Notes: a model not told the origin generated them from the sequence alone. DNA of 36,030 nt from Candidatus Altarchaeales archaeon ex4484_2 (GCA_002254565.1 NJEG01000021.1:1-36030); one strand, 5' to 3'. Positions 17,687-28,825 are shown, counted from the first letter of the stretch. Numbers and translations: made by a program.

Positions 17687-18199
17687 GTGGTTTCCTTGAC
17701 CAAAGAAGGCAAAAAAGCAGAAGACGTAAAGGAAAAAAGCATACCCAAGAAAAAACTCCGGGAGAAGCTTGTGCAACAGGAGAGGGAATACAACGAACTC
17801 AGAGAACACATGACCCGACTACAGGCCGACTTCGAGAACTACCAGAAACATGTGGCAAGAGACCAACAAAACATCATCAAGACAGCCAATAAAGACCTGG
17901 TGAAGGATTTACTGGATACAATAGACAGCCTCGAATCAGCAATCACCTCCCTGAAAGAAAAAGATGGGGAAGCAGCCAAAGGCTTGGAATTAATCTACGG
18001 GAACCTTATGAAAACCCTCCAGAAACACGGGCTCAGAAAAATCAAGGCAGTGGGAGAAAAACTAGACCCTTACTACCATGAGGTGGTGATGCAGGAGCCC
18101 TCCAAAAAAGAGGAGGGAACCATCCTGGAGGAACTGCAGAAGGGATACACTCTAAACATGAACGTTATAAGACACTCGAAGGTGAAAACAGCAAGGTGA
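17687..18199 (+). CDS. grpE: GrpE co-chaperone
   Basis: [68 protein letters not shown]. Confidence 0.92.
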   Translation: MVSLTKEGKKAEDVKEKSIPKKKLREKLVQQEREYNELREHMTRLQADFENYQKHVARDQQNIIKTANKDLVKDLLDTIDSLESAITSLKEKDGEAAKGLELIYGNLMKTLQKHGLRKIKAVGEKLDPYYHEVVMQEPSKKEEGTILEELQKGYTLNMNVIRHSKVKTAR

Positions 18200-19953
18200 A
18201 TGAAAAAAAAATGGCTAAAGAAAAAATTATAGGAATCGATTTAGGAACAAGCAACTCGCAGGCATCTGTTATGATGGCAGGGAAGCCGACAATCATCCCA
18301 TCAGCTGAGGGAGCTACTGTGGCAGGTAAGATGTTCCCCTCAGTTGTTGCCTTCACCAAAGATAAACAGTTGCTGGTAGGGCAGCCAGCGAAGAGACAGA
18401 CCGTGTCCAACCCAGAAGGCACCGTGTTGGAGGCGAAGAGGAAGATGGGAACAGACCATAAATACAAAATCCACGGCAAAACATACACCCCCCAGCAGAT
18501 ATCCGCCTACATACTCCAAAAAATTAAGGCAGACGCTGAATCCTTCCTTGGAGAAGACGTTAACAAGGCAGTGATTACCGTGCCCGCATACTTCGACGAC
18601 AACCAGAGACAGGCAACAAAGGATGCGGGAGAGATCGCAGGCCTTGATGTTGTCAGGATAATAAACGAGCCAACCGCCGCATCACTCGCCTATGGAGTGG
18701 ATAAGGCAGAAGAGGAACACACCATACTAGTCTTCGACTTCGGCGGAGGGACACTCGATGTCACAATACTGGAGTTCGGTGGAGGCGTGTTCGAGGTTAA
18801 ATCCACCTCCGGGGACACAAAGCTGGGTGGAGCGGACATGGATGAGGCTCTCATGAATTACGTGATAGAGGAGTTCAAGAAGGAATCAGGGATAGACTTA
18901 AGGAAAGATGGCATGGCAGTCCAGAGAGTCAAGGAGGCCTCAGAGAAGGCCAAGATAGAGCTTTCGGGAGTGCTTGAGACAGAGATAAACCTGCCCTACG
19001 TGACAGCTGATGAAAGCGGGCCCAAGCACCTGCAGATGAAAATCACACGCGCCAAGCTGGAGGACCTGATCAAGCCCATAATAGATAAATGCGGTGAACC
19101 AATCGACAAGGCTATAAAAGAAGCCAAGGTATCCAAGGATGAAATAACAAAGGTCATACTCGTTGGGGGTCCTACAAGGATGCCAATAGTCCAGAAGTTT
19201 GTGGTAGACCACGTGGGAAAGAAAATCGAGAGAGGAATCGACCCCATGGAGTGTGTTGCCATGGGGGCGGCAATCCAGGGAGCGGTGCTGGCCGGGGAGA
19301 TAAAAGATATCGTGCTCCTGGATGTGACACCCCTCACCCTGGGAATAGAGACATTAGGTGGTGTAACCACCCCCCTGATTCCAGCCAACACCACGATACC
19401 CACCAAAAAAAGTCAGATATTCACAACCGCAGCAGATAGCCAGACGGCGGTGACAATAAACGTGGTGCAGGGGGAGAGACCGATGGCCAAGGACAACACA
19501 AGCCTGGGGCAGTTCAACCTGGTTGGTATCCCACCCTCCCCGAGGGGTGTTCCACAGATTGAGGTAACCTTCGACATGGACGCTAACGGCATATTGAATG
19601 TTTCAGCGAAGGACATGGGTACAGGCAAAGAACAGAAGATCACCATCACAGCCTCCACTAAGCTGTCTAGGGATGACATTGATAGAATGAAGAAGGAGGC
19701 GGAGCAGCATGCAGAAGAAGACAGGAAGAGGAAGGAGGAGATAGAGTTAAGAAATAACGCTGACTCACTGGTTTATGAGACAGAGAAGTTTTTAAGGGGA
19801 CGGAGGGTAGATACCGGAGCCTTCTTGAAAAAAGACCTGAATACAGGAACTGGGTTACCTTCAGGGCAGCTAAGAAGGAGCCAGTCTATAACTGGTTCCA
19901 CTATAAGGAGGGCTTCTCCCCGCAGCTGGTGTGGTCTCTTCTGGAGGAACTGA
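18196..19953 (+). CDS. dnaK: DnaK (Hsp70), truncated in the C-terminal lid and ending in an out-of-frame tail
   Basis: [56 protein letters not shown]. Recognisable Hsp70 sequence stops at ...[17 protein letters not shown] (~19793). The next ~53 aa come from reading the neighbouring methyltransferase region in the wrong frame. Confidence 0.9.
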   Translation: MNEKKMAKEKIIGIDLGTSNSQASVMMAGKPTIIPSAEGATVAGKMFPSVVAFTKDKQLLVGQPAKRQTVSNPEGTVLEAKRKMGTDHKYKIHGKTYTPQQISAYILQKIKADAESFLGEDVNKAVITVPAYFDDNQRQATKDAGEIAGLDVVRIINEPTAASLAYGVDKAEEEHTILVFDFGGGTLDVTILEFGGGVFEVKSTSGDTKLGGADMDEALMNYVIEEFKKESGIDLRKDGMAVQRVKEASEKAKIELSGVLETEINLPYVTADESGPKHLQMKITRAKLEDLIKPIIDKCGEPIDKAIKEAKVSKDEITKVILVGGPTRMPIVQKFVVDHVGKKIERGIDPMECVAMGAAIQGAVLAGEIKDIVLLDVTPLTLGIETLGGVTTPLIPANTTIPTKKSQIFTTAADSQTAVTINVVQGERPMAKDNTSLGQFNLVGIPPSPRGVPQIEVTFDMDANGILNVSAKDMGTGKEQKITITASTKLSRDDIDRMKKEAEQHAEEDRKRKEEIELRNNADSLVYETEKFLRGRRVDTGAFLKKDLNTGTGLPSGQLRRSQSITGSTIRRASPRSWCGLFWRN

Positions 19954-21017
19954 ACGTGAAGAGAGGTTCCTCCGTAATTGACCCCTTCTGCGGTACAGGT
20001 ACAACACTACTAGCCTGTAGGGATAAATCCTACAACTCTATTGGCTTCGACATCCTGCCCCTGAGCGTTTTAGTCTCCAACACGAAACTGCAGACAGGCT
20101 ACGACATGCGACAACTTAAGGAAAAAATCAGGGAGTTAACCTCCTCCAAGTTCGACAAGAAAAAGAGGAGGTGGCCTGAGCTCAAATTCTTTAACGTGGA
20201 GAAGGCTTACTCCAGGTATGCTTACTCTGACATCCTCTTTTATAGGGATAAGATAATGGAAGAGGAGGATGAGAAAACAAGAAACTTTCTCTTTCTGGGG
20301 CTTTTGAGCATAGTCGTCGGCTGTGGAAACATAAAAAAAGACGGTGGTGTGTTGAAGATAATGAAGAGGAAACACATCCCTCCAGTGAAGGTGCTGCTGA
20401 AGAACAGGCTGAAGAGGATGTACGGGGATCTTGAGAATAAAAAAACAATCCCTGGTGCGGAGGCTGAGGCAATGCTGGGGGATGCCAGAGGCCTGCCAGT
20501 AGATGATAACTCATTTCATGCGTGCATCACCTCACCACCCTATCTGAACTGGGTTGACTACACCAAGGTTTACGCTATCGAACTATCACTGCTTTTGGAC
20601 TCGGGTAGTGAGCTAAGGAGACTGCGCAAGGAAACTATGAGGTCCCATGTCGGCTCCAGGAGAAGAAAAAAGAAACTCCCTGAATCCACAAAATTATCCG
20701 AGATTATGGACAGCCTCTGGGAGAATCCTGATCCAAAGAAGAAACCGGAGGTTGTGGTGGACTATTTCACTGATTTAGGTGAGTCCCTGAAAACAATCCA
20801 TAACTCGCTGGTTGATGGTGGTGGGGCTGCGTTGGTAATATCCAATACCTGCATGTCCTCACTCACTATAGACTCTGACTTAATCACGGCAGAGCTTTCA
20901 GAGAACATTGGTTTTAGTGTCGAGAGGATACTTGTGTCCAACGTCAGATGGTGTGACGTTGGTGGCATAAAAAAAGAGAGGCCGGTCAGGGAGAGCATAG
21001 TTGTTTTAAAGAGATGA
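19929..21017 (+). CDS. DNA N4/N6-methyltransferase-like protein; true N-terminus probably upstream inside the dnaK ORF
   Basis: Motif [16 protein letters not shown]; motif [23 protein letters not shown]. The same frame is open from 19779 and encodes [54 protein letters not shown] upstream of the tracked start. Confidence 0.85.
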   Translation: MWSLLEELNVKRGSSVIDPFCGTGTTLLACRDKSYNSIGFDILPLSVLVSNTKLQTGYDMRQLKEKIRELTSSKFDKKKRRWPELKFFNVEKAYSRYAYSDILFYRDKIMEEEDEKTRNFLFLGLLSIVVGCGNIKKDGGVLKIMKRKHIPPVKVLLKNRLKRMYGDLENKKTIPGAEAEAMLGDARGLPVDDNSFHACITSPPYLNWVDYTKVYAIELSLLLDSGSELRRLRKETMRSHVGSRRRKKKLPESTKLSEIMDSLWENPDPKKKPEVVVDYFTDLGESLKTIHNSLVDGGGAALVISNTCMSSLTIDSDLITAELSENIGFSVERILVSNVRWCDVGGIKKERPVRESIVVLKR

Positions 21018-21064
21018 TCCTTTTTATACATTGAGTATAATATAGTTATACGGGATGGTAAGAA

Positions 21065-21310
21065 ATGTTTAAACTAAAGAGTAGGATTGGACCGAAGGGG
21101 CAGGTTGTAATACCTAAACCAATAAGAGACAACCTTGGATTTGAACCTGGAAGAGACGTTTATTTCTACGTGCATAAAAACGAGGTAATACTCGAAAAGA
21201 AATCCGGCGAAGAGATCCTAGATGAATTTATCAAGGAGATAGAAAAGAAAAAACCCCCCAAGAACATAGACTGGGATAGATTACATTACTCACAGTTTAA
21301 GAGAAAATGA
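21065..21310 (+). CDS. AbrB/VapB-family antitoxin-like protein
   Basis: KSRIGPKGQVVIPKPIRDNLGFEPGRDVYFYVHKNEVILEKK, SpoVT/AbrB fold. Confidence 0.88.
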   Translation: MFKLKSRIGPKGQVVIPKPIRDNLGFEPGRDVYFYVHKNEVILEKKSGEEILDEFIKEIEKKKPPKNIDWDRLHYSQFKRK

Positions 21311-21705
21311 AATATCTAGACGCAAACGTTTTCATCTATGCTGCATTATACACTGGGAAAAAAGCAGAGCATGCGCGGGAAATATTAAGGACGATGGTTG
21401 AAGGTGATGTGGCTATCACCTCAACCCTAACGATAGATGAGGTTGTCTGGGCCGTATGGAAGGAATCAAACAGAGAGAAGGCGATAAAGGAGGGTGTTAG
21501 AATCCTTGAACTCCCGAATCTGAAGGTATTATCTGTGGAGGTGGAGGATGCATACTCTGCATTGAATCTAATGAATAAATACCAGAAACTAAGGTCAAGA
21601 GACGCTATTCATCTGGCGGTCTCACTTCGTGCAGGAGTATTCAAGATTATCTCCGATGATTCTGATTTCGATGATGTGGATGATATAGAAAGGGAGAAAC
21701 TCTAG
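21307..21705 (+). CDS. PIN-domain VapC-like toxin
   Basis: [69 protein letters not shown] overlap with the AbrB gene. Confidence 0.9.
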   Translation: MKYLDANVFIYAALYTGKKAEHAREILRTMVEGDVAITSTLTIDEVVWAVWKESNREKAIKEGVRILELPNLKVLSVEVEDAYSALNLMNKYQKLRSRDAIHLAVSLRAGVFKIISDDSDFDDVDDIEREKL

Positions 21706-21706
21706 G

Positions 21707-22864
21707 ATGGCGAAGAGAGACTACTACGAGGTTCTTGGCATAAAAAAGGGAGCTAGCAAGACAGAGATAAAGAAGGCCTACAGACGGCTTGCCAGAAAAT
21801 ACCATCCTGATGTTAACAAGGAAAGTGATGCTGAAGAAAAATTCAAGGAGATATCGGAGGCCTATGAGGTTTTAGCCGATAAAGACAAGAGAGCGAACTA
21901 TGACCGATTCGGCCATGCAGGAGCCAGGGAGGGCTTCACGGGAGGGGGTTTCAGCTGGAACGACTTCTCACACTTCGATGACATATCCGACATATTCGGC
22001 AGGGATTTCTTCGGCAGGGATATCTTCGACGTCTTCTTTGGTGGTGGACACAGAAGGAGGACATCAGCGAGGCGGGGCTCTGATCTGAGGTTTGATCTAT
22101 CCATAGACTTGGAGGATGTCATATATGGTGCCAGGAAGGAGATTATGGTGTGGAGGACTGAATCATGCAGTAAATGCAACGGCTCCGGTGCCAAAGACGC
22201 TAACTCCATAAAAACATGCGACCAGTGTCAAGGTGCTGGGAGGGTTAATAGACAGCAGAAGACTCCTTTTGGCAGCTTTGTTACCGTGGCCACATGTAGT
22301 GCATGCCATGGTACGGGAAAGATTATAACAGAACCCTGCAATAAATGCAAGGGCTCCGGTAGAGTCAGGGTCAAGAAAAAAATTATGGTGAAAATACCGA
22401 AGGGTGTGGAATCAGGCTCATATCTACTGCTAAGGGGTGAAGGTGATGCTGGTGTTAACGGCGGCTCATCAGGTGATTTATATGTGGTGATAACGGTGAA
22501 ACCACACAAGCTCTTCAGGAGAGACGGTAATGATTTATACTATGAGCTACCTGTAACCTTCTCCCAGGCCGCTTTAGGGGATGAGGTGGAGATACCATCC
22601 TTTGACGGGGCTGTGAAGATGAAGATCCCATCCGGTACACAGACAGGTACCGTCTTCAGGTTGAAGGATAAGGGAGTTCCTCTATTGAACTCCAATCGTA
22701 GAGGTGATGAGATGGTTAAGGTAAAGGTTTTAACCCCTGAAAAATTAAACAGCAGGCAGAAGGAGTTATTCCATGAGCTGGCTGAGGTGGGTGGCAGGCC
22801 GATGCAACAGGATGAAGGATTTTTTGATACCTTCCTTAACGGGATAAAAAAGAGGTTATCGTGA
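21707..22864 (+). CDS. dnaJ: DnaJ (Hsp40)
   Basis: [37 protein letters not shown], and four CxxCxGxG-type zinc repeats. Confidence 0.95.
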   Translation: MAKRDYYEVLGIKKGASKTEIKKAYRRLARKYHPDVNKESDAEEKFKEISEAYEVLADKDKRANYDRFGHAGAREGFTGGGFSWNDFSHFDDISDIFGRDFFGRDIFDVFFGGGHRRRTSARRGSDLRFDLSIDLEDVIYGARKEIMVWRTESCSKCNGSGAKDANSIKTCDQCQGAGRVNRQQKTPFGSFVTVATCSACHGTGKIITEPCNKCKGSGRVRVKKKIMVKIPKGVESGSYLLLRGEGDAGVNGGSSGDLYVVITVKPHKLFRRDGNDLYYELPVTFSQAALGDEVEIPSFDGAVKMKIPSGTQTGTVFRLKDKGVPLLNSNRRGDEMVKVKVLTPEKLNSRQKELFHELAEVGGRPMQQDEGFFDTFLNGIKKRLS

Positions 22865-22902
22865 CTTTTAAGCCCTGGATTCGATAGATATAGTATACCA
22901 AG

Positions 22903-23106
22903 ATGTCTTTCGTGGATGAAAAAATCATGGCGTTGAAGCAGAACCCCCCCATGGCCTTAGCCAGTCTGGTGGTTTCACTGGCGGTTGTTGCCATACTGAT
23001 TGTCTTAATAGCCTGGTTCTTTTTTGGATACAGCTATGGTGTGGTTCGCATCTCAACGGGCACTATGGAGCAAGCCGCATCTTCTTTGATGCTTTGCTTA
23101 CTCTAG
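22903..23106 (+). CDS. Small single-TM hypothetical protein
   Basis: 67-aa ORF with a strong TM segment (ALASLVVSLAVVAILIVLIAWFFFGY); its 3' end overlaps the PadR gene. Confidence 0.4.
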   Translation: MSFVDEKIMALKQNPPMALASLVVSLAVVAILIVLIAWFFFGYSYGVVRISTGTMEQAASSLMLCLL

Positions 23107-23421
23107 TTTCTCTATCATCTCGTTTATGTAGGTTATACCATTTTCCAGAAGTGTTAATCCCTCCCTTGTGATGGTGTAGTATTTCCTTTGCCTCTCTTCT
23201 TGGCGCCATTCAGTGTCCACGTAACCCTCTTTTAGCAGCTTGTAGAGTATCACATAAGCGCTGACTGTGCCTATCTCGAAGTCGAATCTTTCCTGGATGT
23301 TTTTATTGAGCTCGTAGGCGTACATTGGTTTCTCTTTCAAGAGTCTGAGGATGTATATCCAGAGGTTTTCTGTGGTGGTTTTTTTCTTGAGTCTCTTAAG
23401 TGGTTTATCTCCGTGGGTCAT
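23098..23421 (-). CDS. PadR-family transcriptional regulator
   Basis: LWIYILRLLKEKPMYAYELNKNIQERFDFEIGTVSAYVILYKLLKEGYVDTEWRQEERQRKYYTITREGLTLL. Confidence 0.9.
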   Translation of the reverse strand: MTHGDKPLKRLKKKTTTENLWIYILRLLKEKPMYAYELNKNIQERFDFEIGTVSAYVILYKLLKEGYVDTEWRQEERQRKYYTITREGLTLLENGITYINEMIEKLE

Positions 23422-23481
23422 TTTGAGAAATTAAAGTTTTATGACTATAAAATATTTATTTAATAAAAGATATATACTTAC

Positions 23482-24555
23482 ATGACTAAAAAAATCAAGG
23501 TAGCCCTGGTGGGAGTGGGAAACTGTGCATCATCCATAGTGCAGGGAGTTGAATACTACAAAGACATAGACGGAAACGACCCCCTGATACCTGGACTAAT
23601 GCACAACGTCATCTCAGGCTATAAAATAGCTCACATAAAATTCGTAGCCGCATTCGATGTGGACTCAAAGAAAGTTGGAAAGGATCTGTCTGAGGCAGTC
23701 TTCAGCCAGCCAAACTGCACACAAAAATTCTCCAACGTACCTAAACAGGATGTGGAGGTAAAAAAGGGTCCTGTGCTGGATGGAGTGGCGGAGACAACCC
23801 GGGAAAAGTTCACGGTGGACGTGAAACAGAAACCTGTGGACGTAGCATCCCACCTGAAGGAGACGAAACCGGATATCCTGATAAGCTACCTTCCCGTGGG
23901 ATCTGAGGAGGCAACGAGACACTACGCCAGAGAGTGCCTTGAGGTAGGCGTTGCATTCATAAACGCCATACCAGTATTCATCGCATCAGACCCCGGATGG
24001 GCTAAAAAATTCGAGGAAAAAAAGCTACCTATTGTGGGAGATGACATAAAATCCCAAGTGGGGGCAACAATAGTGCACAGGGCACTCACAAGATTGTTCG
24101 TTGACCGGGGAGTGAAATTAGATCATACCTACCAGCTGAATGTTGGAGGGAACACTGATTTCCTGAATATGCTGGAAAGGCAGAGGCTCAGCAAAACCCA
24201 GTCCGTGCAATCCCAGCTGCCCACACAGTTGCCGGAGCATGATATACACATAGGACCCTCAGACTACGTACCATGGCTGAAGGATAAAAAGCTGGCCTTC
24301 ATACGACTTCAGGGAAGAAAATTCGGTGACGTGCCCCTAAACGTTGAACTGAGACTGGATGTGGAGGACTCACCTAACTCTGCAGGTGTTATGGTGGACG
24401 CGGTAAGGTGTGCCAAGATAGCCCTGGATAGGGGTATCGGGGGTCCATTGTTGAGTGCATCATCTTATTTTATGAAGTCCCCGCCCATACAGTACCAGGA
24501 TTCCGTGGCAAGGGATATGGTGGATGAATACATTAAAGGGGAAAGGGAGAGATGA
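23482..24555 (+). CDS. Archaeal-type myo-inositol-1-phosphate synthase
   Basis: [49 protein letters not shown]. Confidence 0.92.
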   Translation: MTKKIKVALVGVGNCASSIVQGVEYYKDIDGNDPLIPGLMHNVISGYKIAHIKFVAAFDVDSKKVGKDLSEAVFSQPNCTQKFSNVPKQDVEVKKGPVLDGVAETTREKFTVDVKQKPVDVASHLKETKPDILISYLPVGSEEATRHYARECLEVGVAFINAIPVFIASDPGWAKKFEEKKLPIVGDDIKSQVGATIVHRALTRLFVDRGVKLDHTYQLNVGGNTDFLNMLERQRLSKTQSVQSQLPTQLPEHDIHIGPSDYVPWLKDKKLAFIRLQGRKFGDVPLNVELRLDVEDSPNSAGVMVDAVRCAKIALDRGIGGPLLSASSYFMKSPPIQYQDSVARDMVDEYIKGERER

Positions 24556-25166
24556 TTAAATCAAGACTTGATGTTGAATGGTTCAGCGTTAAAGCAGGCA
24601 CCCTGTTCGCGAGACTGGGATTGTCGCCTAATATCTGGACCCTTATGGCCCTGGTACCTGCATCAGTTGGCTTTTTTGCCCTCTATCAAGGGTATCTGCT
24701 CTGGGCCCTTGTACTGTTTATCATCTCCGGGGCTATTGACGCCATAGACGGGGCGGTTGCTCGGGTAACCGGCTCTGTAACAGAGCTTGGAGCCTTCCTT
24801 GATGGCGTGATTGACAGATATGTGGAGATATTGCTCTACATTGGTTTATTGTTTTACCTGAAAACGGTGGATGAGGTATTATTAGTTCCTTATGAGGTGT
24901 GGATTGTTCTCCTTGTTTACGGGGCTCTGATGCCCTCTTTCGTGCGGGCTTACGCAGACCACCGGAAGGTAATAACCGGAGGAAAGGAGCATAAAAGGAT
25001 GGGCGGTCTTTTGGAGAGAGCTGAACGCCTCACCCTGATATATGTAGGGATGCTCTTGGGGCTTTTCCAGGGACTATGGCTTCTCTACATAGTGATTTTA
25101 ACCGCAATACTAGCTAATTTCACAGCACTTGAGAGGATATATTATGTCCTATCACACCACAAGTGA
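24552..25166 (+). CDS. CDP-alcohol phosphatidyltransferase, probable archaetidylinositol-phosphate synthase
   Basis: [30 protein letters not shown] matches the DGx2AR...Gx3Dx3D motif. ATGA overlap with ino1. Confidence 0.88.
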   Translation: MIKSRLDVEWFSVKAGTLFARLGLSPNIWTLMALVPASVGFFALYQGYLLWALVLFIISGAIDAIDGAVARVTGSVTELGAFLDGVIDRYVEILLYIGLLFYLKTVDEVLLVPYEVWIVLLVYGALMPSFVRAYADHRKVITGGKEHKRMGGLLERAERLTLIYVGMLLGLFQGLWLLYIVILTAILANFTALERIYYVLSHHK

Positions 25167-25217
25167 AGTCGGATAGTAGCTGGTATTTAATAAAACAAAC
25201 ACTATTTCTTTATCGAT

Positions 25218-25601
25218 ATGATTTCACCTACTAAGATAACACCCAAAAAGCTTTCAAAGCAGCTGGTGAAGAAACACAAGGACCTACTCAAGAACTACGA
25301 TAGAGAACAGGGGTTACTGAATCGGATATTCATTCTAGAGGAGAAAAAAGACCAACTGGAGCATTGGGTTAACACATCAGATGAGGATGAATTAAAATCC
25401 GGGAATATTATGAAACAAAAATCATCGGTTGATAAAGAATTAAGTGAGCTAAGAGATGAATACGAGAAAAACAGGGGTCTATTGAATAAAGTAAACGCCA
25501 AGAAGGGGCGCAGCGAATTAGAGTCTGTCATCAAAAAACACGAGGAGGCTCTTGAGCACTGGAAAAACAAAAACAGGGAGTACGCAAAAAAGAAAACATG
25601 A
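25218..25601 (+). CDS. Short coiled-coil protein
   Basis: 127 aa, K/E-rich helical sequence. Confidence 0.6.
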   Translation: MISPTKITPKKLSKQLVKKHKDLLKNYDREQGLLNRIFILEEKKDQLEHWVNTSDEDELKSGNIMKQKSSVDKELSELRDEYEKNRGLLNKVNAKKGRSELESVIKKHEEALEHWKNKNREYAKKKT

Positions 25602-26503
25602 ACGAGAAGGAGTTGAAGAACAAGGTTAACAGCATCAGAAAGGAGATGGAGAAGAGAAACAAGAAAATAGATTCATCATTCAACGAGTTCAATCTACATA
25701 AAACAGAGGCTGACAAGCTAAGGTTGGAGAGGGATTCCCTGAACGATAAAACAAAGGAGGATATCCTCAAGGCAAAGGAGTTGACGGAAAAAAGAAACCA
25801 GTTGAACAATAAGGTTTCGAAACTCAAGAAAGAAAGAGAAAAAATAATATCCCTCATGAAGTCCCTGGGATCTGGTATAACCAAAGTGAAGGCAGAGAGA
25901 AATGAGTTCAACAAGAAAGCCAGGGGCAATACTGACTCACTTAATGAGTTATACAACAAGAAAACCCAAATCCTGCTGGAAGAGGATATCCCTTTAACGG
26001 ATGAGATTAAACTATTCGACAGGATTTTTAAGATAAAAGAACGAATTGTTGCAGCAGAGAAAGCGGATAAGCTCCATAGCAAGGTTGTGGAGGAATACGA
26101 TAAAATAAAGAGGCTAGAGGCTAAGGCCCATGAGATAACTAAGAGAATAGAGTTCGCGGCTGATGAATCACAGCAATACCATAAACAGGCTATGCAATTA
26201 TACCAGGGGGTTGATGCTGTAAGAAACGAGGCGAATAAAATCCACCAGAAGCTTTTGGAGAAATACAAGCTGATGGATGCGTTAAGGGATAAAATCTCTA
26301 AAATAAAAGAGGAATTAACTGAATACAAGAAGGAGATGGATCCCTTCAGTGATGAACTTAAATCCATCCGGTTAAACAAGGAAGAGAAAAAGAAGGACAA
26401 GGATGCGATTAAGGCAAAAAAGAAACTCAGGACGAAGGGTAGGGTTAACCTAAACGACTTGAAGCTTCTTTTGGATAGGAATGAGTTGGATTTGAAGGAA
26501 TAA
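25598..26503 (+). CDS. Archaeal coiled-coil protein, COG1340-like
   Basis: Long KE-rich coiled coil, ATGA overlap with the upstream ORF. Ends KGRVNLNDLKLLLDRNELDLKE. Confidence 0.7.
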   Translation: MNEKELKNKVNSIRKEMEKRNKKIDSSFNEFNLHKTEADKLRLERDSLNDKTKEDILKAKELTEKRNQLNNKVSKLKKEREKIISLMKSLGSGITKVKAERNEFNKKARGNTDSLNELYNKKTQILLEEDIPLTDEIKLFDRIFKIKERIVAAEKADKLHSKVVEEYDKIKRLEAKAHEITKRIEFAADESQQYHKQAMQLYQGVDAVRNEANKIHQKLLEKYKLMDALRDKISKIKEELTEYKKEMDPFSDELKSIRLNKEEKKKDKDAIKAKKKLRTKGRVNLNDLKLLLDRNELDLKE

Positions 26504-26504
26504 T

Positions 26505-26999
26505 CTATCCACCTAGTTTATCATCGAAGTCCCCTGAATCTATCTTCTCTATGAACTCCCGGGGATCAAGCTCTTCTATGGTAACGCCGGCACTTTTACA
26601 GGTGCCTGCTATCTCTTTGACAACATTTTTCATATCCCTGCTCAACAGACTCTTGCTCTTTATTTTTGATATGGTAAGGAGCTGCTCCATGCTTATGTTG
26701 CCCACATGAGTCCCGTCCTGTGTGCCCTTTTCTATGCCCGCTTCTTTTTTGATTAAGGCCGCTGTAGGTGGAGTCCCAACCTCTATCTTATACTCCTTGG
26801 TTTCGGTATCAATTATCAGTTTAATGGGAACCTTCATGCCATTCATATCAGCTGTTTCCTCGTTTATCTTGCCTATAACCTCATTTATGTTCAAGCCAAG
26901 GGGACCTATAGCCGGGCCCAAGGGCGGGCCAGGGCTTGCTTTACCCCCCTCAACAAGTGACTCAATTGTTTGCTTCATCTTTTTCTTTCTCATCCTCAT
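26505..26999 (-). CDS. rpl11: Ribosomal protein L11 (uL11)
   Basis: VEGGKASPGPPLGPAIGPLGLNINEVIGKINEETADMNGMKVPIKL; KNVVKEIAGTCKSAGVTIE. The true start is probably the internal MKQTIESLVEGG. Confidence 0.95.
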   Translation of the reverse strand: MRMRKKKMKQTIESLVEGGKASPGPPLGPAIGPLGLNINEVIGKINEETADMNGMKVPIKLIIDTETKEYKIEVGTPPTAALIKKEAGIEKGTQDGTHVGNISMEQLLTISKIKSKSLLSRDMKNVVKEIAGTCKSAGVTIEELDPREFIEKIDSGDFDDKLGG

Positions 27000-27486
27000 T
27001 TCTCTTTATTATCTTAAGGTCATCTCCCTTCACTATCACAGGAATAGGCACGGCAGCCTCAATTAACTCCACCGTTATCTCGTTCTTGTCTTTATCTATC
27101 TTCGCCACCCTGGCCTTCTCTTTCTTGAATGGACCTGAGACCAGCTCGACAAGGTCTCCCTTGTTGACATCCTCCACTACGGGGGTTGGCATCAATATTT
27201 CCTCCAAGTCCTTTATATCAATGGTGCCGGCTGAATTAATATTTCCCTTCTCTTTAAGTAGGAGGCCTTTGGTCTTGGGCGTGTTCTTAGCTATATCCTG
27301 CACCACCCCCGGGCTGTCTGCCTCCACCAGCACATAACCTTTAAGGTTGGGGCTGTAGAGTACGGAGTACACTTTCTCCTGTTCACCTCTTTTTATCATG
27401 TTTCCAACTTCCTGATAGAGCAGTTTGGCGACGACCTGCTCCTGTCTCACTGTTGCTCTGACAACATAAATTTTCGGTTCCATCAA
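26962..27486 (-). CDS. spt5: Spt5/NusG transcription elongation factor
   Basis: NGN-type VYSVLYSPNLKGYVLVEADSPGVVQDI and KOW KGDLVELVSGPFKKEKARVAKIDKDKNEITVELIEA. Confidence 0.93.
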   Translation of the reverse strand: MMEPKIYVVRATVRQEQVVAKLLYQEVGNMIKRGEQEKVYSVLYSPNLKGYVLVEADSPGVVQDIAKNTPKTKGLLLKEKGNINSAGTIDIKDLEEILMPTPVVEDVNKGDLVELVSGPFKKEKARVAKIDKDKNEITVELIEAAVPIPVIVKGDDLKIIKRNEDEKEKDEANN

Positions 27487-27492
27487 AGATTC

Positions 27493-27681
27493 CTAGATAT
27501 GTCCTTCCCTGATTAATTCAGAGATGATAAAAACAATAAAACCCACCAACCCTATGACAGTCATGCCCAAGCCGGTTATCTTAGCTGTTTCCTCATACTC
27601 GGATTTCTTGGGTTTTCTGGTGAGCCTCAGTATCCGGCGGGTTTCACTGTAGGCCTTCTTTATCCTACCCTGTATGCTCAT
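27493..27681 (-). CDS. secE: SecE/Sec61-gamma preprotein translocase subunit
   Basis: Small TM protein next to spt5: ETRRILRLTRKPKKSEYEETAKITGLGMTVIGLVGFIVFIISEL. Confidence 0.9.
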   Translation of the reverse strand: MSIQGRIKKAYSETRRILRLTRKPKKSEYEETAKITGLGMTVIGLVGFIVFIISELIREGHI

Positions 27682-27682
27682 T

Positions 27683-28825
27683 TTATACTTCTCTCAACCC
27701 GATGTCTGCATGACTATCTCTCTCGCCTGACTCTATCCGTTCCTCAAGCTCTCTTTCGAAGGTTGGCACCTTGACTCCTGCAAGTATCAGCAGTGTCTTG
27801 ATTACGTTCCTGTCCACGCTCTCATCTATCTGGGCTCCCCAGATTATCTCTGCCTCTGGGTCAATGTTTTCGGAGACAATCTTGACTATATCCTCCGCCT
27901 CCTCCAGGGTCATATCCTTGCTCCCGATGATATTAATCAACGCTCCCTGAGCACTGCTTATGTCAGTGTCGAGCAGCGGGGACCTGAGGGCTTTCTCCAC
28001 AGACTCCCTTGAACGCTCATCCATGGTGGTATCCCTTGTTGATGAGCCTAGACCGATCATGGCTGTTCCACCGTCGCTCATAACGGCCCGCACATCAGCA
28101 AAGTCCAGATTAACGAGACCTGCTTTTGTGACCATCTCCGTAACACCCTTTACTGCATTAGCCAGTAACTCATCGCTCACCTTGAAGGCCTCGTCGATGG
28201 GTAGGTTCGGTGCGATATCAAGTAATCTGTCATTTGGTATAACAATTACTGTGTCAGCGTATTTTCTTAGCTTCTTCAATCCTGCGAGAGCATTTTTGGC
28301 TCTCTTCTTCCCTTCAACAGTGAATGGCAGGGTGACTATGGCAATACTTAAGGCGCCTAGGTCCCTTACCGCCTCGGCTATTACCGGAGCAGAACCTGTT
28401 CCTGTCCCACCACCTAAACCGCAGGTTATGAACACCATATCCGAGTTGGTTAATACATCAGATATTTTTGCTACATCAACGTCAGCGCATTGTTCGCCCA
28501 CCTCAGGGTTGTTTCCTGCGCCAATACCTCCCGTGATGGATGCACCAATAAGTACCTTGGTGTTTGCTTTAGTATAAAGTAAATCCAGTGCATCAGTGTT
28601 TATGGCGACAATATCTCCTCCCTCAAGACCCATATCCGCCAGGCGGTTTATGGTATTGTTTCCAGCACCTCCTGTTCCAACAACCTTGATGGATGTCTTT
28701 ATGCTGTCAACTATTCTCTTGAGTTCCTCGTCAGTATCTGACATAAACTCGGATTCGCTAGAGCTTTTCCTTTTTATTTTTCTCCCCTCTTCTTTTGTGA
28801 CGACGTCCTGGATAATTGCTTCCAT
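27683..28825 (-). CDS. ftsZ: Cell division protein FtsZ
   Basis: VGTGGAGNNTINRL, ITCGLGGGTGTGSAPVIAE. Confidence 0.96.
   Translation of the reverse strand: MEAIIQDVVTKEEGRKIKRKSSSESEFMSDTDEELKRIVDSIKTSIKVVGTGGAGNNTINRLADMGLEGGDIVAINTDALDLLYTKANTKVLIGASITGGIGAGNNPEVGEQCADVDVAKISDVLTNSDMVFITCGLGGGTGTGSAPVIAEAVRDLGALSIAIVTLPFTVEGKKRAKNALAGLKKLRKYADTVIVIPNDRLLDIAPNLPIDEAFKVSDELLANAVKGVTEMVTKAGLVNLDFADVRAVMSDGGTAMIGLGSSTRDTTMDERSRESVEKALRSPLLDTDISSAQGALINIIGSKDMTLEEAEDIVKIVSENIDPEAEIIWGAQIDESVDRNVIKTLLILAGVKVPTFERELEERIESGERDSHADIGLREV

Noticed and set aside
25531-26400. 289-aa minus-strand ORF
   Set aside because: Same artefact, antisense to the COG1340-like coiled-coil gene.
27960-28577. 205-aa plus-strand ORF
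   Set aside because: Antisense to ftsZ, which is unambiguous; no recognisable motif.
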